DNA from: JAFGDH01 sp964441265
GTDB taxonomy: Archaea > Aenigmatarchaeota > Aenigmatarchaeia > QMZP01 > QMZT01
Direction of reading: 5' to 3'
DNA length: 46,043 bases
Assembly: GCA_964441265.1 (NCBI GenBank)
Contig: CAYYKJ010000012.1
Span: 1-46,043, forward strand
The position numbers were made by a program, and so were the translations under genes. The notes under the pieces were generated by a model. That model was not told the origin of the DNA and searched no databases. It saw only the letters and a program-made list of their open reading frames with translations. Shown here one piece after another: positions 32,306 to 39,854 of this stretch; the stretch's first letter is position 1; every line of letters begins with the position of its first letter.

Positions 32306-32509
32306 ATGTCTAATATGAAAAACAAGAAGAAGGAATTCGTTTTCGAAGGCACCTTCCAGCACACGATAAAGGCAAGAGATGCCAGGGAAGCGAGCCGGAG
32401 GATAAAGTCCAAGCTGAAGACGTTCGAATTCTCGGAATTCGAAATCAAGACCTTTGATCTCCCGAAAAGATCTCCCGGGCACGGAGAAGAAATCAACTAC
32501 ATCGGATAG
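32306..32509 (+). CDS. Small basic hypothetical protein
   Basis: From ATG 32306 (32315 also possible) the product has 67 residues: a Lys-rich N-terminus, then EFVFEGTFQHTIKARDAREASRRIKSKLKTFEF, a pattern of strand-helix-strand. The longer upstream frame lacks a start signal. It runs opposite to the surrounding NifX/MinD genes, in the gap between two of them. No family recognised. Confidence 0.5.
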   Translation: MSNMKNKKKEFVFEGTFQHTIKARDAREASRRIKSKLKTFEFSEFEIKTFDLPKRSPGHGEEINYIG

Positions 32510-32595
32510 GTTCCAATTCTCACACACGTTCCGCTTATTACACGGACAACGGGCCTCTGACCCGGTACTACACGGGAACCGTTCAGCGGGACTCC

Positions 32596-32910
32596 CTATT
32601 TTCCCTCTTCCTTTACCTTGGAGACCGCTTCCCCGACATTCCCCCTCGTTTCCGTGTACTTCAATCCGCGCTCTTCCAGCGAACCCGTCATGTTGGGGCC
32701 GAAATTCCTGCCCACCACCAGGTTCACTCCCTTGTCAGCGAGCATCTTGGCCACCGAAAAGCCGGCCCCTCCCCCGCCCATGGCGAAGGGGTTCTTGGCC
32801 TTTTCCACCAGCTTCCCGTCCTCGAATATCAGGTAGTAAGGCGCCCTGCCGGCCCGCTGGCTGATCTCGGACTTCTCGTCCTCTCCCACCGAAGCTACCG
32901 CTATCTTCAT
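32596..32910 (-). CDS. NifX-like (dinitrogenase Fe-Mo cofactor family) protein
   Basis: From ATG 32910 the product has ~104 residues: MKIAVASVGEDEKSEISQRAGRAPYYLIFEDGKL, NLVVGRNFGPNMTGSLEERGLKY. It lacks the Cys seen in the two paralogues in this block, so it may bind clusters differently or serve as a partner subunit. An AGAGGTGATT Shine-Dalgarno precedes the start, which lies just 3 nt after the stop of the permease gene. Confidence 0.88.
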   Translation of the reverse strand: MKIAVASVGEDEKSEISQRAGRAPYYLIFEDGKLVEKAKNPFAMGGGGAGFSVAKMLADKGVNLVVGRNFGPNMTGSLEERGLKYTETRGNVGEAVSKVKEEGK

Positions 32911-32912
32911 AC

Positions 32913-33449
32913 TCAATCACCTCTCCTTTCTTCATCCCCGGATACTGCCCCGGAAAATCTTCCGACTATGACTCCGTCAACCACAGAGAATACGATCATG
33001 TAAAACGCCAGTATTATCGTGAAGGCCCACCCGAAATAGAATATCATCACGGGCATCAGGGGTATCTTTATCGCCCTGTTATAAAGGAACGTGGCCACCA
33101 GGGAATCCTTCATTCCCTTCTCTCTCAGGTCCGACAGGAGGGGATACCACATGTATATGGGCCCGGCGGATATTATGCCCCCCACGATGGCGACCAGCCA
33201 TCCCCTGAACCCGGAGCCCTCCCCCAGGAACCTGATTATCCTCTCCCGGGTCAGGAACAATCCGGACAGGAACAGCAGTAAAAACACCACCGCCAGAACG
33301 GGAACGACGTTAAGGAATATCCTCACGAAAGCCATCAGACTCCTCTCCAGGAGAGGTAAGCTGAAAATGCCTGCAACCCCGTACATGGCGACCACTCCCA
33401 AAAAGAAAATCCATCCCCATCCTATCCTGTCGACTATCTTCCTCAGCAT
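32913..33449 (-). CDS. Permease half (COG0701/DUF318-like), subunit B
   Basis: This 178-residue protein has five hydrophobic helices (about 13-33, 41-64, 83-100, 118-138, 138-160) and the family segment GGIISAGPIYMWYPLLSDL. COG0701 permeases (ArsP or metal-efflux like) usually are single proteins of two homologous halves; here the halves are separate adjacent genes, this being the second. It probably forms a heterodimer with the next upstream product and moves a metal, metalloid or metal-thiol species. The substrate is unknown. Confidence 0.82.
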   Translation of the reverse strand: MLRKIVDRIGWGWIFFLGVVAMYGVAGIFSLPLLERSLMAFVRIFLNVVPVLAVVFLLLFLSGLFLTRERIIRFLGEGSGFRGWLVAIVGGIISAGPIYMWYPLLSDLREKGMKDSLVATFLYNRAIKIPLMPVMIFYFGWAFTIILAFYMIVFSVVDGVIVGRFSGAVSGDEERRGD

Positions 33450-33453
33450 GACT

Positions 33454-33978
33454 TCACCTCACCAGCCCCAGCGTGAGCACGGTGACGACCCCGGCCACTA
33501 TGGCCAGCACGAAGCTCACCATGTTCCTCACAAGGGCGAACCTCTTACCCAGCATGCAGCTTTCCGCCGGCAGCTGCACCATCCCCACCGTGACCCATGC
33601 CACTATGAAGGCGGTTATGGCGAAGAGGGAGAGCCCGTTCTTCAGGAGCTCCCCGCCTATTATATAGCTTTCTATGGGATTCCCCGCGGCTATGCTGCCG
33701 AAAATCGCCCCTCCGAGAGAATCAACAACAGCGTTACCGGTGAATACGACCGAATAGAATTCTTTGGGGACAGCGGTCACCAGCAGGGAAACAAGCAGAA
33801 GCACTCCTGTTATCACGGGCATCATGCTTCTGAATGCCCTCCAGATGCCCTTTCCCGATATGAGCATCCTCTCTTCTATTCTCTCTTCCAGCCCGTCCGG
33901 GGATGCCTTCTCCCGACCGGAAGAAAATCCTTTTTCCACTCCCTCCGGCGGTTTTCCACCGGACTTCCCTGTCGGCAT
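33454..33978 (-). CDS. Permease half (COG0701/DUF318-like), subunit A
   Basis: Starting at ATG 33978, which overlaps the DUF134 stop (TGATG), gives 174 residues; longer frames antisense to or overlapping DUF134 are rejected. A ~50-residue hydrophilic N-terminus precedes about four to five membrane helices with AGNPIESYIIGGELL and WVTVGMVQLPAESCMLG, the family signature containing the conserved Cys. With the following gene it makes up one complete COG0701 permease. Translation is coupled to DUF134. Confidence 0.83.
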   Translation of the reverse strand: MPTGKSGGKPPEGVEKGFSSGREKASPDGLEERIEERMLISGKGIWRAFRSMMPVITGVLLLVSLLVTAVPKEFYSVVFTGNAVVDSLGGAIFGSIAAGNPIESYIIGGELLKNGLSLFAITAFIVAWVTVGMVQLPAESCMLGKRFALVRNMVSFVLAIVAGVVTVLTLGLVR

Positions 33979-34352
33979 CAGAATCCGCCCCTTCTGCCCC
34001 TTCCGCGGCCTCCGCGACCACCGCCGGCTCCGGGCTCTCCACGCCCGGCCCTGCCGCGCCCCATCATCCTGTATATACCGCCCTCTATCCTTATGGCCTT
34101 CCCGTTGACCAGGGCGTCTGCTGTCTTCTTCCTGGCCGAAGAATAAAGTCTCTGGAAGGTGGGCTGGGATATGCCCATCTTCCCGGCGGCCTCCTTCTGC
34201 CCCATGCCCTCGTAGTCCTTGAGCCGGAGGGACTCGAACTCCCCCATGGTCAGGACCACTATCTCCAGCGAGCCCAGCCCCGCCCCGGCGGGCTTGTAAA
34301 AGGTAACGCCCGGGCTGAAGCCTATCCTCCTGGGTATGCGCGGCCTGGGCAT
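33978..34352 (-). CDS. DUF134-family HTH protein with Gly/Arg tail
   Basis: From ATG 34352 (GGAGATC upstream) the product has ~124 residues. The N-terminal part MPRPRIPRRIGFSPGVTFYKPAG and the HTH LRLKDYEGMGQKEAAGKMGISQPTFQRLYSSARKKTADAL define DUF134, a sigma-region-4-like helix-turn-helix family. It ends in a ~25-residue GRGRAGRGEPG-type tail. DUF134 genes usually sit beside NifX-like proteins, as here, and probably regulate them. Its stop overlaps the permease start. Confidence 0.92.
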   Translation of the reverse strand: MPRPRIPRRIGFSPGVTFYKPAGAGLGSLEIVVLTMGEFESLRLKDYEGMGQKEAAGKMGISQPTFQRLYSSARKKTADALVNGKAIRIEGGIYRMMGRGRAGRGEPGAGGGRGGRGRGRRGGF

Positions 34353-34453
34353 CAAAGATCTCCTCGATAACAGCGAAAGATGACCCGGGATACAATCTCA
34401 AGTCGTCATGTACTCCGGTTCAGCTCGCTGCTGTTCATACTTGTTTTCTTTAT

Positions 34454-34897
34454 TTATTTCTTTTGGCTTTCCTTCTTCTCGATATCCTTGAGCCTTTCGC
34501 TGATCTTCCCGAGGGCATCTTTCATGGCGTTCATCTCGTCTTCGATGAACCTCTTCTCGGCCTTAAGGTCAGCGACCTCGTCCTCTTTGCTGTATTGGTA
34601 GTTGTAGTCGTAAGCTCTGGAAGCCGGTACACTGGCAGTAGCCGGTGCCTCTGCGGGCGCCGGATAAGCCGGAGCCTGTCTCACGAATCCCCCGCGGGCG
34701 AAGCCTGCTCCTCTGCCGAAGCCGAAACCCCGGCCCCTTCCGGAGCCGCGGCCGAATCCAGCTCCTCTTCCGAAGCCTCTTCCGCCCCTGGGAACTCCTC
34801 TCGTATAGCCCGGGCTGTTGTAACCGCTGCAGTAGCCCAGCGCTCTTCCCGTTCTCGGGCCCCATCCTTCGGGACCTGTCTGGTCTCCCCATGGCAT
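34454..34897 (-). CDS. DUF5320-family Gly/Arg-rich protein with C-terminal coiled coil
   Basis: The product has 147 residues. The N-terminus MPWGDQTGPEGWGPRTGRALGYCSG is the DUF5320 signature; then an RGF/GRG-rich stretch (~33-72), an Ala/Pro linker and a coiled coil (~103-145). Such proteins accompany NifX/MinD-type clusters in anaerobic archaea and bacteria, and their role is unknown. GGAGGT lies 8 nt before ATG 34897. It is the first gene of the leftward block, preceded by a ~165-nt leader containing two hairpins. Confidence 0.92.
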   Translation of the reverse strand: MPWGDQTGPEGWGPRTGRALGYCSGYNSPGYTRGVPRGGRGFGRGAGFGRGSGRGRGFGFGRGAGFARGGFVRQAPAYPAPAEAPATASVPASRAYDYNYQYSKEDEVADLKAEKRFIEDEMNAMKDALGKISERLKDIEKKESQKK

Positions 34898-34916
34898 TGT
34901 AATCTACCTCCTATCT

Positions 34917-34946
34917 TTCGAAAGACGCATACTATGTATGCGTCAA
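34917..34946. repeat. Palindromic repeat copy 1 in the DUF5320 leader
   Basis: The unit runs TTCGAAAGACGCA ... TGCGTCAA. The core is a perfect hairpin: GACGCATAC (34924-34932) and GTATGCGTC (34936-34944), 3-nt loop. Edges and stem length match the copy in the tRNA-Gly intron (11301-11330), while the inner stem bases differ in a compensating way. Confidence 0.75.
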
Positions 34947-34968
34947 CTTATTCGAATCCACGAAGCAA

Positions 34969-34996
34969 CGAAAGACGCACACTTCGTGCACGTCAA
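34969..34996. repeat. Palindromic repeat copy 2 in the DUF5320 leader
   Basis: CGAAAGACGCACAC ... GTGCACGTCAA forms the same 9-bp, 3-nt-loop hairpin with two central mismatches (34974-34994). It lies 23 nt beyond copy 1, so both would be adjacent hairpins in the transcript leader. Confidence 0.65.
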
Positions 34997-35041
34997 TCAC
35001 TCCGGTTCGACTTTAACCGTTCACTGGTTCCATTCTGTTTC

Positions 35042-35093
35042 GAATATTTATTCATTACTAATATTGAATATATATTCATTAGTGGTATATAAA
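35042..35093. promoter_or_regulatory. Tandem palindromic operators and TATA box upstream of DUF5320
   Basis: GAATATTTATTC (35042-35053) and GAATATATATTC (35066-35077) are 12-bp palindromic or near-palindromic sites, exactly 24 bp apart. A TATA-like TATATAAAG follows at 35086-35094. For leftward transcription the sites fall at the expected start point, as repressor operators would. The regulator may be DUF134 or an ArsR-type factor (inference). Confidence 0.6.
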
Positions 35094-35134
35094 GGTTACG
35101 GTCGGGTGTCGGGAATCGTTGAAAATAGAATGTA

Positions 35135-35662
35135 TCATAACAATTTGCTTATCTCGAGCATGAAAGTCTTTGCCCTTTTCAGTGAGGTCCCGGCTTTCGA
35201 TTTCTTTATGGTCTCCGGCGTGTTATACTGGATGACGCCCCTCTTTCTTCTCTCGAAACCGAGGGATTCAATCAATTAGTCCGACTTCAGAGTTGCCAGC
35301 GCCTCGTCCATGACGTCTTCATAACTCCCGAGAAGGCTTTTCCTGACCATGTCTCTGTCGAACACGATTAAGGCGTCCGCCGTGACTTTGTGGCTTATCC
35401 TGTCCCCGACCTTGCAGCCCAGCTTATAGAGCAGGGCATTCGCCAGATAAAACATGGATTAATATGCCGCCGTGATGACCCACAAGCCCGGCCTGGCGTT
35501 CTCCGAAAGGAAATTGGCCACTCCCAGACTCTCGTCGGCGTTTCTTTTCAGGATGGAAAAGACCCTGGGTTCGAAAGCCGCTTTTCTGAGCAACCCCTCT
35601 TCCAGACAGTTCCTGACATTGTCCTCCGCCTCGCTGACCCTTCTTTCACCCAGCATTTTCAA
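35135..35662 (-). pseudogene. HEPN-domain toxin gene with two in-frame TAA stops
   Basis: Read in one frame from ATG 35662 to TGA 35135, 175 codons encode a HEPN protein: EAEDNVRNCLEEGLLRKAAF, WVITAAY-stop-SMFYLANALLYKLG, ISHKVTADALIVF, ALATLKSD-stop-LIESLGFERRKRGVIQYNTPETI, KAGTSLKRAKTFMLEI. The stops are TAA at 35461-35459 (where the family has Tyr in AAYYAMF) and TAA at 35278-35276. No frameshift is present, so two nonsense changes explain it. The gene overlaps the intact MNT gene by 17 bp. Confidence 0.85.
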
Positions 35663-36221
35663 TCACCCTGTAGTAGTCTTCTATTCCCGTGATTATTATG
35701 TTCGATTTCACCGCCTCGCTGACGACGGTGAACTCCCTGCTCCTGAGCATGTTCACGAAATCCTCAAAGGTTATCGGCGTCAGGTGAATCTTCAGAGGAA
35801 GCAGGCGCACGGTCTCGTCTATTTTTCCGTGCCTTTTCTTCTCAGATATGACCAGGACGTCTATGTCCGAATGCCTGTCCTGCCTCCCCCTGGCGTATGA
35901 ACCGAACACCAGGGCTATGAAGGGGAAATTCAGGGATTTCAGCTTGTCGTGAAGCACCCCGATATTCCGGTGCTTCCGCAGGAATTCCTCCCTCCTTTCG
36001 GTCTCGGCCTCGAAAACCAGGGGGGACGGCCTTTCCACCAGGATGCATTTCTTGCTCTTCCCGAAGGTCTCGAACTTTACCAGCCCCCGCTTCTCCAGCC
36101 TTTTCAGTATGTTGTGAGTGTTCTTGTAGTCGATCCCCGAGTGTTCCGAGATCTTCGATATGTTCAGATCCCCCTCCGCCCCGATCATCACCTTTATTAT
36201 ATCCGTGTCTTTTGCTCTCAT
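35646..36221 (-). CDS. wHTH + MNT nucleotidyltransferase (antitoxin), second module
   Basis: This 191-residue protein has a winged helix (DLNISKISEHSGIDYKNTHNILKRLEKRGLV), then an MNT domain with FGSYARGRQDRHSDIDVLV (GS, DxD) and a C-terminal helical part. It should AMPylate the HEPN partner, but that partner gene is broken by two stops, so this is an orphaned antitoxin or a repurposed regulator. Two perfect palindromes lie just upstream of its start. Confidence 0.9.
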   Translation of the reverse strand: MRAKDTDIIKVMIGAEGDLNISKISEHSGIDYKNTHNILKRLEKRGLVKFETFGKSKKCILVERPSPLVFEAETERREEFLRKHRNIGVLHDKLKSLNFPFIALVFGSYARGRQDRHSDIDVLVISEKKRHGKIDETVRLLPLKIHLTPITFEDFVNMLRSREFTVVSEAVKSNIIITGIEDYYRVIENAG

Positions 36222-36230
36222 GTCGTTTTC

Positions 36231-36268
36231 ACCATAACATTATGGTATTATGACCTTTATAAAGGTCA
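36231..36268. promoter_or_regulatory. Promoter with two palindromes upstream of the second MNT gene
   Basis: ACCATAA-CA-TTATGGT (36231-36246, 7-bp arms) and the 18-bp perfect palindrome TGACCTTTATAAAGGTCA (36251-36268), which contains the TATA box, lie 10-47 bp upstream of ATG 36221. They are likely binding sites for the wHTH of the MNT protein itself. Confidence 0.65.
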
Positions 36269-36304
36269 CGGTAGAGAGGGGAGCTGAAAAACAACCTTTA
36301 TCCC

Positions 36305-36451
36305 CTATCCCTTCCTGTTGAACGCGAAGAAGCCCGCCGCACCGAGGATGGTCAGCACCGGACCGAGCGGGGACTGGTAAAGGGCATAGAGGGTCATCCC
36401 CGAGACGACCAAAACCAGGAGCGCGACAGCGATTGCCCTGTTCTCAATCAT
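36305..36451 (-). CDS. Small two-helix membrane protein
   Basis: From ATG 36451 the product has ~48 residues: MIENRAIAVALLVLVVSGMTLYALYQSPLGPVLTILGAAGFFAFNRKG, that is, two hydrophobic helices around a QSPLGP turn and a basic end. Short proteins of this layout are common and usually uncharacterised in archaea. The first Met at 36487 is possible but adds a poor N-terminus. Confidence 0.5.
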   Translation of the reverse strand: MIENRAIAVALLVLVVSGMTLYALYQSPLGPVLTILGAAGFFAFNRKG

Positions 36452-36494
36452 TTTGATGATTTGGAGAGCTGATATTAAAAAGGGCATTCATTCA

Positions 36495-37247
36495 TCAGTT
36501 CACTTTATAGAAATAGCTGGAAAAATCGATCTTTTTGTTAACCTCTTCAGAAAAGGAAGAAAAAAGGTAATCCTTTCTGAGAGGAAATATGCCATCGCTT
36601 TTCAGATATTCGGACACTTTTTCCTCGTGGTCTTCAAGGTCATAAGTCAGCATGAACACTCCCCCGGGCCTGACCCTCTCGCAGCCTCCCAGCAACAAAC
36701 CTGAAATTTCCTCAGGATCGTCCTCGTCGCGCACCTCAATATGATTGATGAACATGAAGTCGTATTTGGACATTTCGAAATCCCCGGGTGATGAGTGCTC
36801 GCTGACATAAAATTCGGAATTTTTCAGGCCGAGTCTCTTCTTCTTCTTTTCGGCGTATTTCACCATACTCTCGTTATTGTCATAACCAAAAAATTTCATA
36901 TCATCGCCAGAATAATGCTTCGCCAGGAATGAAATGTCCAGACCAGTCCCCATCCCACCGTCACATATCAGTTTACCTTCCCCGTGTCTGAGGTCCTTGT
37001 CGATGAAGTCAATCATATTGTTCAATATAATAATTCTCCAGTCATACAGACTGTTATAGGAACTGTACAAATCATGGAATGCCGGAATCTTGTCTTCCAT
37101 GTTCAAAAAAACCATGAACCTCTCATCTCCCGAAAGCCCGTCCACCAGCTGTTCGTACCTCTCATCAAATCCATCGTCATCGAGGCTTTCAATACCTTCG
37201 CCTGAGAGAAACCTGACCATTTCCTCTCTGAGCTCACCGTCCATCAT
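36495..37247 (-). CDS. Class I SAM-dependent methyltransferase
   Basis: From ATG 37247 (GTG 37253 also in frame) the product has ~250 residues. An acidic helical N-terminus of ~80 residues precedes a Rossmann-like core with motif I LICDGGMGTGLDISFLAK, FFGYDNNESM (acidic SAM-ribose ligand region) and FMFINHIEVRDEDD. The substrate is unknown. The base composition is more AT-rich than the housekeeping part of the window. The NYN-gene repeats begin about 90 bp upstream. Confidence 0.8.
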   Translation of the reverse strand: MMDGELREEMVRFLSGEGIESLDDDGFDERYEQLVDGLSGDERFMVFLNMEDKIPAFHDLYSSYNSLYDWRIIILNNMIDFIDKDLRHGEGKLICDGGMGTGLDISFLAKHYSGDDMKFFGYDNNESMVKYAEKKKKRLGLKNSEFYVSEHSSPGDFEMSKYDFMFINHIEVRDEDDPEEISGLLLGGCERVRPGGVFMLTYDLEDHEEKVSEYLKSDGIFPLRKDYLFSSFSEEVNKKIDFSSYFYKVN

Positions 37248-37338
37248 AAACACATCTCTATTACTACTTAATGGAAATTAATTATTTAAAATATTCACCC
37301 AGGATAACGCGGATACCGGAAGGACTTCACCGGACAGG

Positions 37339-37412
37339 AACATCAGGGAGATTAGGAGGGTTTTTTGCCTTCACAGTCTCTGATTTTCTGATGTTTAAAC
37401 ATAACAATTTAT
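37339..37412. repeat. Left copy of direct repeats flanking the NYN gene
   Basis: Two blocks: AACATCAGGGAGATTAG-N-AGGGTTTT (37339-37364) and GATTTTCTGAT plus GTTTAAACATAACAATTTAT (37382-37412). Both recur, in the same order and orientation, at 38189-38214 and 38297-38335, downstream of the NYN gene. Confidence 0.7.
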
Positions 37413-37533
37413 CACCTACCCAGAATTATTATGCATGAGAAAACCGGACAGTTCAGGGGGAGCGGGGTTTGCTTTTAAGCGGGAAACGGGAAAAATCAAT
37501 ATTTATAAAGATAGAGTATCTAATATTAACAAA

Positions 37534-37617
37534 ATGAGCCCCGGTAATCCTCGCGGGTTGCCGGATGATCTTTTTTCTCATCCCGTTATGAATTTCATCA
37601 AAGGAGTTTTCGCATGA
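37534..37617 (+). CDS. 27-residue leader peptide coupled to the NYN gene
   Basis: ATG 37534 lies about 28 bp after a TATA box (TTTATAAAG, 37502-37510), the leaderless position, and encodes MSPGNPRGLPDDLFSHPVMN + 7 residues. Its TGA overlaps the NYN ATG by 4 bp. Translation of the NYN gene would thus depend on reading this peptide. Alternatively the transcript start simply makes this short frame. Confidence 0.45.
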   Translation: MSPGNPRGLPDDLFSHPVMNFIKGVFA

Positions 37618-38183
37618 AAAAGACGCTGGTTTTCATAGATGCGGGATTCCTTTCAAAGCTGTCGAAGTATTTCGGAAGGGGAAAATACCTGAAATTCGAC
37701 ATATTAAAACTCTCAAAAAGACTGGCCAATAAACAGAAACTCGAACTGAAGCACATATATTATTACACGGCCCCTCCCTTCCAGTCATCAAAGCCCAATG
37801 CCGACGAAAGGCGCAGGAGAGAAAATTATGATTATTTCATCGGAAAGCTCTCCGGTAACGGGATGATAACAATCAGGGAAGGAAGATGCCAGAGAATCAT
37901 GGAAGGCGGAAAGGCCACGTATCACCAGAAGGGTGTCGACACGTTGCTGACGATGGACCTGATGAACGTTCCCATAAGACACAAAGATGTCAATAAAATA
38001 ATTCTCATAGCTTGCGACAGCGATTTCGTGCCGGTCATAAGAAACCTGGAGGAACTGGGTGTAAAAACAGTGCTTTATATCTATTTCGACAAGCACAGGA
38101 ATTCGAATTTTTCCACTTCCAACCAGCTGATAAACTGCGTTTCAGAGCACGTGCAGATGAGAAAAAGCGATTTCGTAATATAA
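37614..38183 (+). CDS. NYN-domain (LabA/DUF88-type) ribonuclease-like protein
   Basis: This 189-residue PIN-like protein has conserved acidic residues: FIDAGF (Asp9), KGVDTLLTMDLM and ACDSDFVPVI, the NYN active-site set. These proteins are Mg-dependent RNases. The AT-rich gene stands alone between two copies of a composite direct repeat, which suggests that it arrived as, or is maintained within, a small mobile or duplicated unit. A short peptide gene overlaps its start. Confidence 0.87.
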   Translation: MKKTLVFIDAGFLSKLSKYFGRGKYLKFDILKLSKRLANKQKLELKHIYYYTAPPFQSSKPNADERRRRENYDYFIGKLSGNGMITIREGRCQRIMEGGKATYHQKGVDTLLTMDLMNVPIRHKDVNKIILIACDSDFVPVIRNLEELGVKTVLYIYFDKHRNSNFSTSNQLINCVSEHVQMRKSDFVI

Positions 38184-38564
38184 GAGAAAACATCAGGGAG
38201 ATTAGTAGGGTTTTCGGTCCCCGGAAACATCATATCAATAAAACATGACCCGGTTTTTATATTCCGGATCCTCCTTCCGCGGGGGGTACCATCACCGATT
38301 TTCTGATTTTCCCGTGTTTGAACATGACAATTTATTCCGGCGTTTGAAATATGAGGTATGGGAAAACTGAAAGGTATTTTAAAGCTTTCCCCGCCGTTTA
38401 ACGGCTCCGTGGAAATCATGTCATGAAGGGGGGACCGGTTAAGGATATGCAATCTCAGGGCATTGTCCAGGGAACAGGAAAAGAAACAATTATCTCAATA
38501 ATTTTATCGGTTTCTGAAAAATAATAGAGTTAATTTTAAATAGATGAAAAAATAATAGATTTAT
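38184..38564. repeat. Non-coding 380-bp stretch with right copy of the NYN-flanking repeats
   Basis: It holds repeat blocks at 38189-38214 and 38297-38335 matching those left of the NYN gene, then further AT-rich sequence. Before the ATPase start a TATA-like TTTTAAATAG (38533-38542) sits about 27 bp upstream of ATG 38565. No gene is visible on either strand. Confidence 0.65.
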
Positions 38565-39854
38565 ATGGGTGAAAATACGGGGAACGAAGGCATGGAAAAC
38601 AAAATTTACAGCAGGAAGCTTGAGAAGAAGATAAAGAAGTTCACGGGAAGAAGGGAGATAATAGGTATAAGGGGAGCAAGGCAGACCGGAAAAACAACAC
38701 TCCTCAAAATAATTTCCGAGAGAATAAAAGGCGACAAGGAAATGTTCAACATGGATCTGGCGGAGCACAGGAGGGCCCTGGAAGAAAACCCGATGGACTT
38801 CGTCAAAAGGTTCAGGAAGCCGGGAAAGAAGCTGTTCATGTTTATAGACGAGGTTCAAAGAGTAAGGGACGGCGGTGAAAAGTTAAAAATAATTTTTGAC
38901 GAATTTCCGGACGTGAAAACTTTCATATCCGGTTCCTCCTCCATGGAACTTAAGACGAAGATACTGCCCTTCCTCGTCGGCAGGATGCTCCTTTTTGAGC
39001 TTTTCACGTTCGATTTTGAAGAATTTTTATCCGCAAAAGACGAAAGTCTCGGGAGGTTGTTTGCGGAGAAGCACAAAAGCCTGAAAGATTTTCTCAGCGG
39101 AAAGGGCGATATAGCGAAACCCTCCTTTAGCGGAGAATTTTTAAAATACTGGAAGGAATACATTGTCTTCGGAGGTTATCCTGAAGCAGTCAAGGCCGCA
39201 AACGAAGAGGAAAGAATCACCCTTCTGAAGAACATATTCAATCTCTACCTGGAAAAAGACATAGTGGCGTTTTTCAGGATAGAGGAAACCTCGAAATTCG
39301 AAGATTTGCTGAAGGCCCTCGCGTTCAACATTTCAAATCTGCTCTCGGTTTCTTCCATAGCCTCTGATTTGAATATAAGTCATAAAAGAGCAGAGGAATT
39401 CCTGACAATACTCCGGCATACTTATGTTATCCACCTGCTGAAGCCCTTCCACAAGAATCTGGTCACAGAACTGAAAAAATCCCCAAAGGTCTACTTTCTG
39501 GATCCGGGGCTCAGAAATTCCGTAATAAACAGCTTCTCCCCCTTCGGGAACAGGGGGGACAGGAGGGAGCTGATGGAAAATTTCGTTCTGAGAGAACTTC
39601 TTTCCGGTTTCGGTGACTGGAAATTAAATTACTGGAGAACCACGGGAAAGGCAGAGGTGGATTTCGTCCTGACCGGGGGGGAAAAGACAGTTCCGGTTGA
39701 GGTTAAACTCGGCGGGGAAAAATTAGGCAGAAGTTTTTACAGTTTCTTAAATGCCTACAGGCCGGAAAAGGCGCTTGTGGTGACTCTGGACAAATTCAGA
39801 AAGCAGAAAGTCGGCAGGACTGTTGTTTACTGGGTCCCTGTGTTCTATTTTTAA
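38565..39854 (+). CDS. AAA-type ATPase with DUF4143 domain
   Basis: The product has 429 residues. The N-terminal AAA_14 ATPase has Walker A GARQTGKTTL (about 37-46) and Walker B LFMFIDEVQRV; the sensor GSSSME and FGGYPEAV follow. The C-terminal DUF4143 (about 300-415) has the nuclease-like VDFVLTGGEKTVPVEVKLG, a PD-(D/E)xK-type core. Such proteins are widespread in archaeal accessory regions and are often patchily distributed; their function is unknown. The transcript is likely leaderless. Confidence 0.93.
   Translation: MGENTGNEGMENKIYSRKLEKKIKKFTGRREIIGIRGARQTGKTTLLKIISERIKGDKEMFNMDLAEHRRALEENPMDFVKRFRKPGKKLFMFIDEVQRVRDGGEKLKIIFDEFPDVKTFISGSSSMELKTKILPFLVGRMLLFELFTFDFEEFLSAKDESLGRLFAEKHKSLKDFLSGKGDIAKPSFSGEFLKYWKEYIVFGGYPEAVKAANEEERITLLKNIFNLYLEKDIVAFFRIEETSKFEDLLKALAFNISNLLSVSSIASDLNISHKRAEEFLTILRHTYVIHLLKPFHKNLVTELKKSPKVYFLDPGLRNSVINSFSPFGNRGDRRELMENFVLRELLSGFGDWKLNYWRTTGKAEVDFVLTGGEKTVPVEVKLGGEKLGRSFYSFLNAYRPEKALVVTLDKFRKQKVGRTVVYWVPVFYF

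Noticed and set aside
31333..32910. Nitrogen fixation locus
   Set aside because: The NifX/NifB-C-like proteins belong to a broad metal-cluster family. No nifH, nifD, nifK or radical-SAM NifB is present.
34938..35279. 113-codon plus-strand frame upstream of the HEPN pseudogene
   Set aside because: It is antisense to the HEPN coding remnant and runs through the operator and hairpin region. Composition is not protein-like.
35276..35461. Recoding of TAA as a sense codon in the HEPN gene
   Set aside because: TAA ends many intact genes in this window, so general reassignment is excluded. Two nonsense mutations are simpler.
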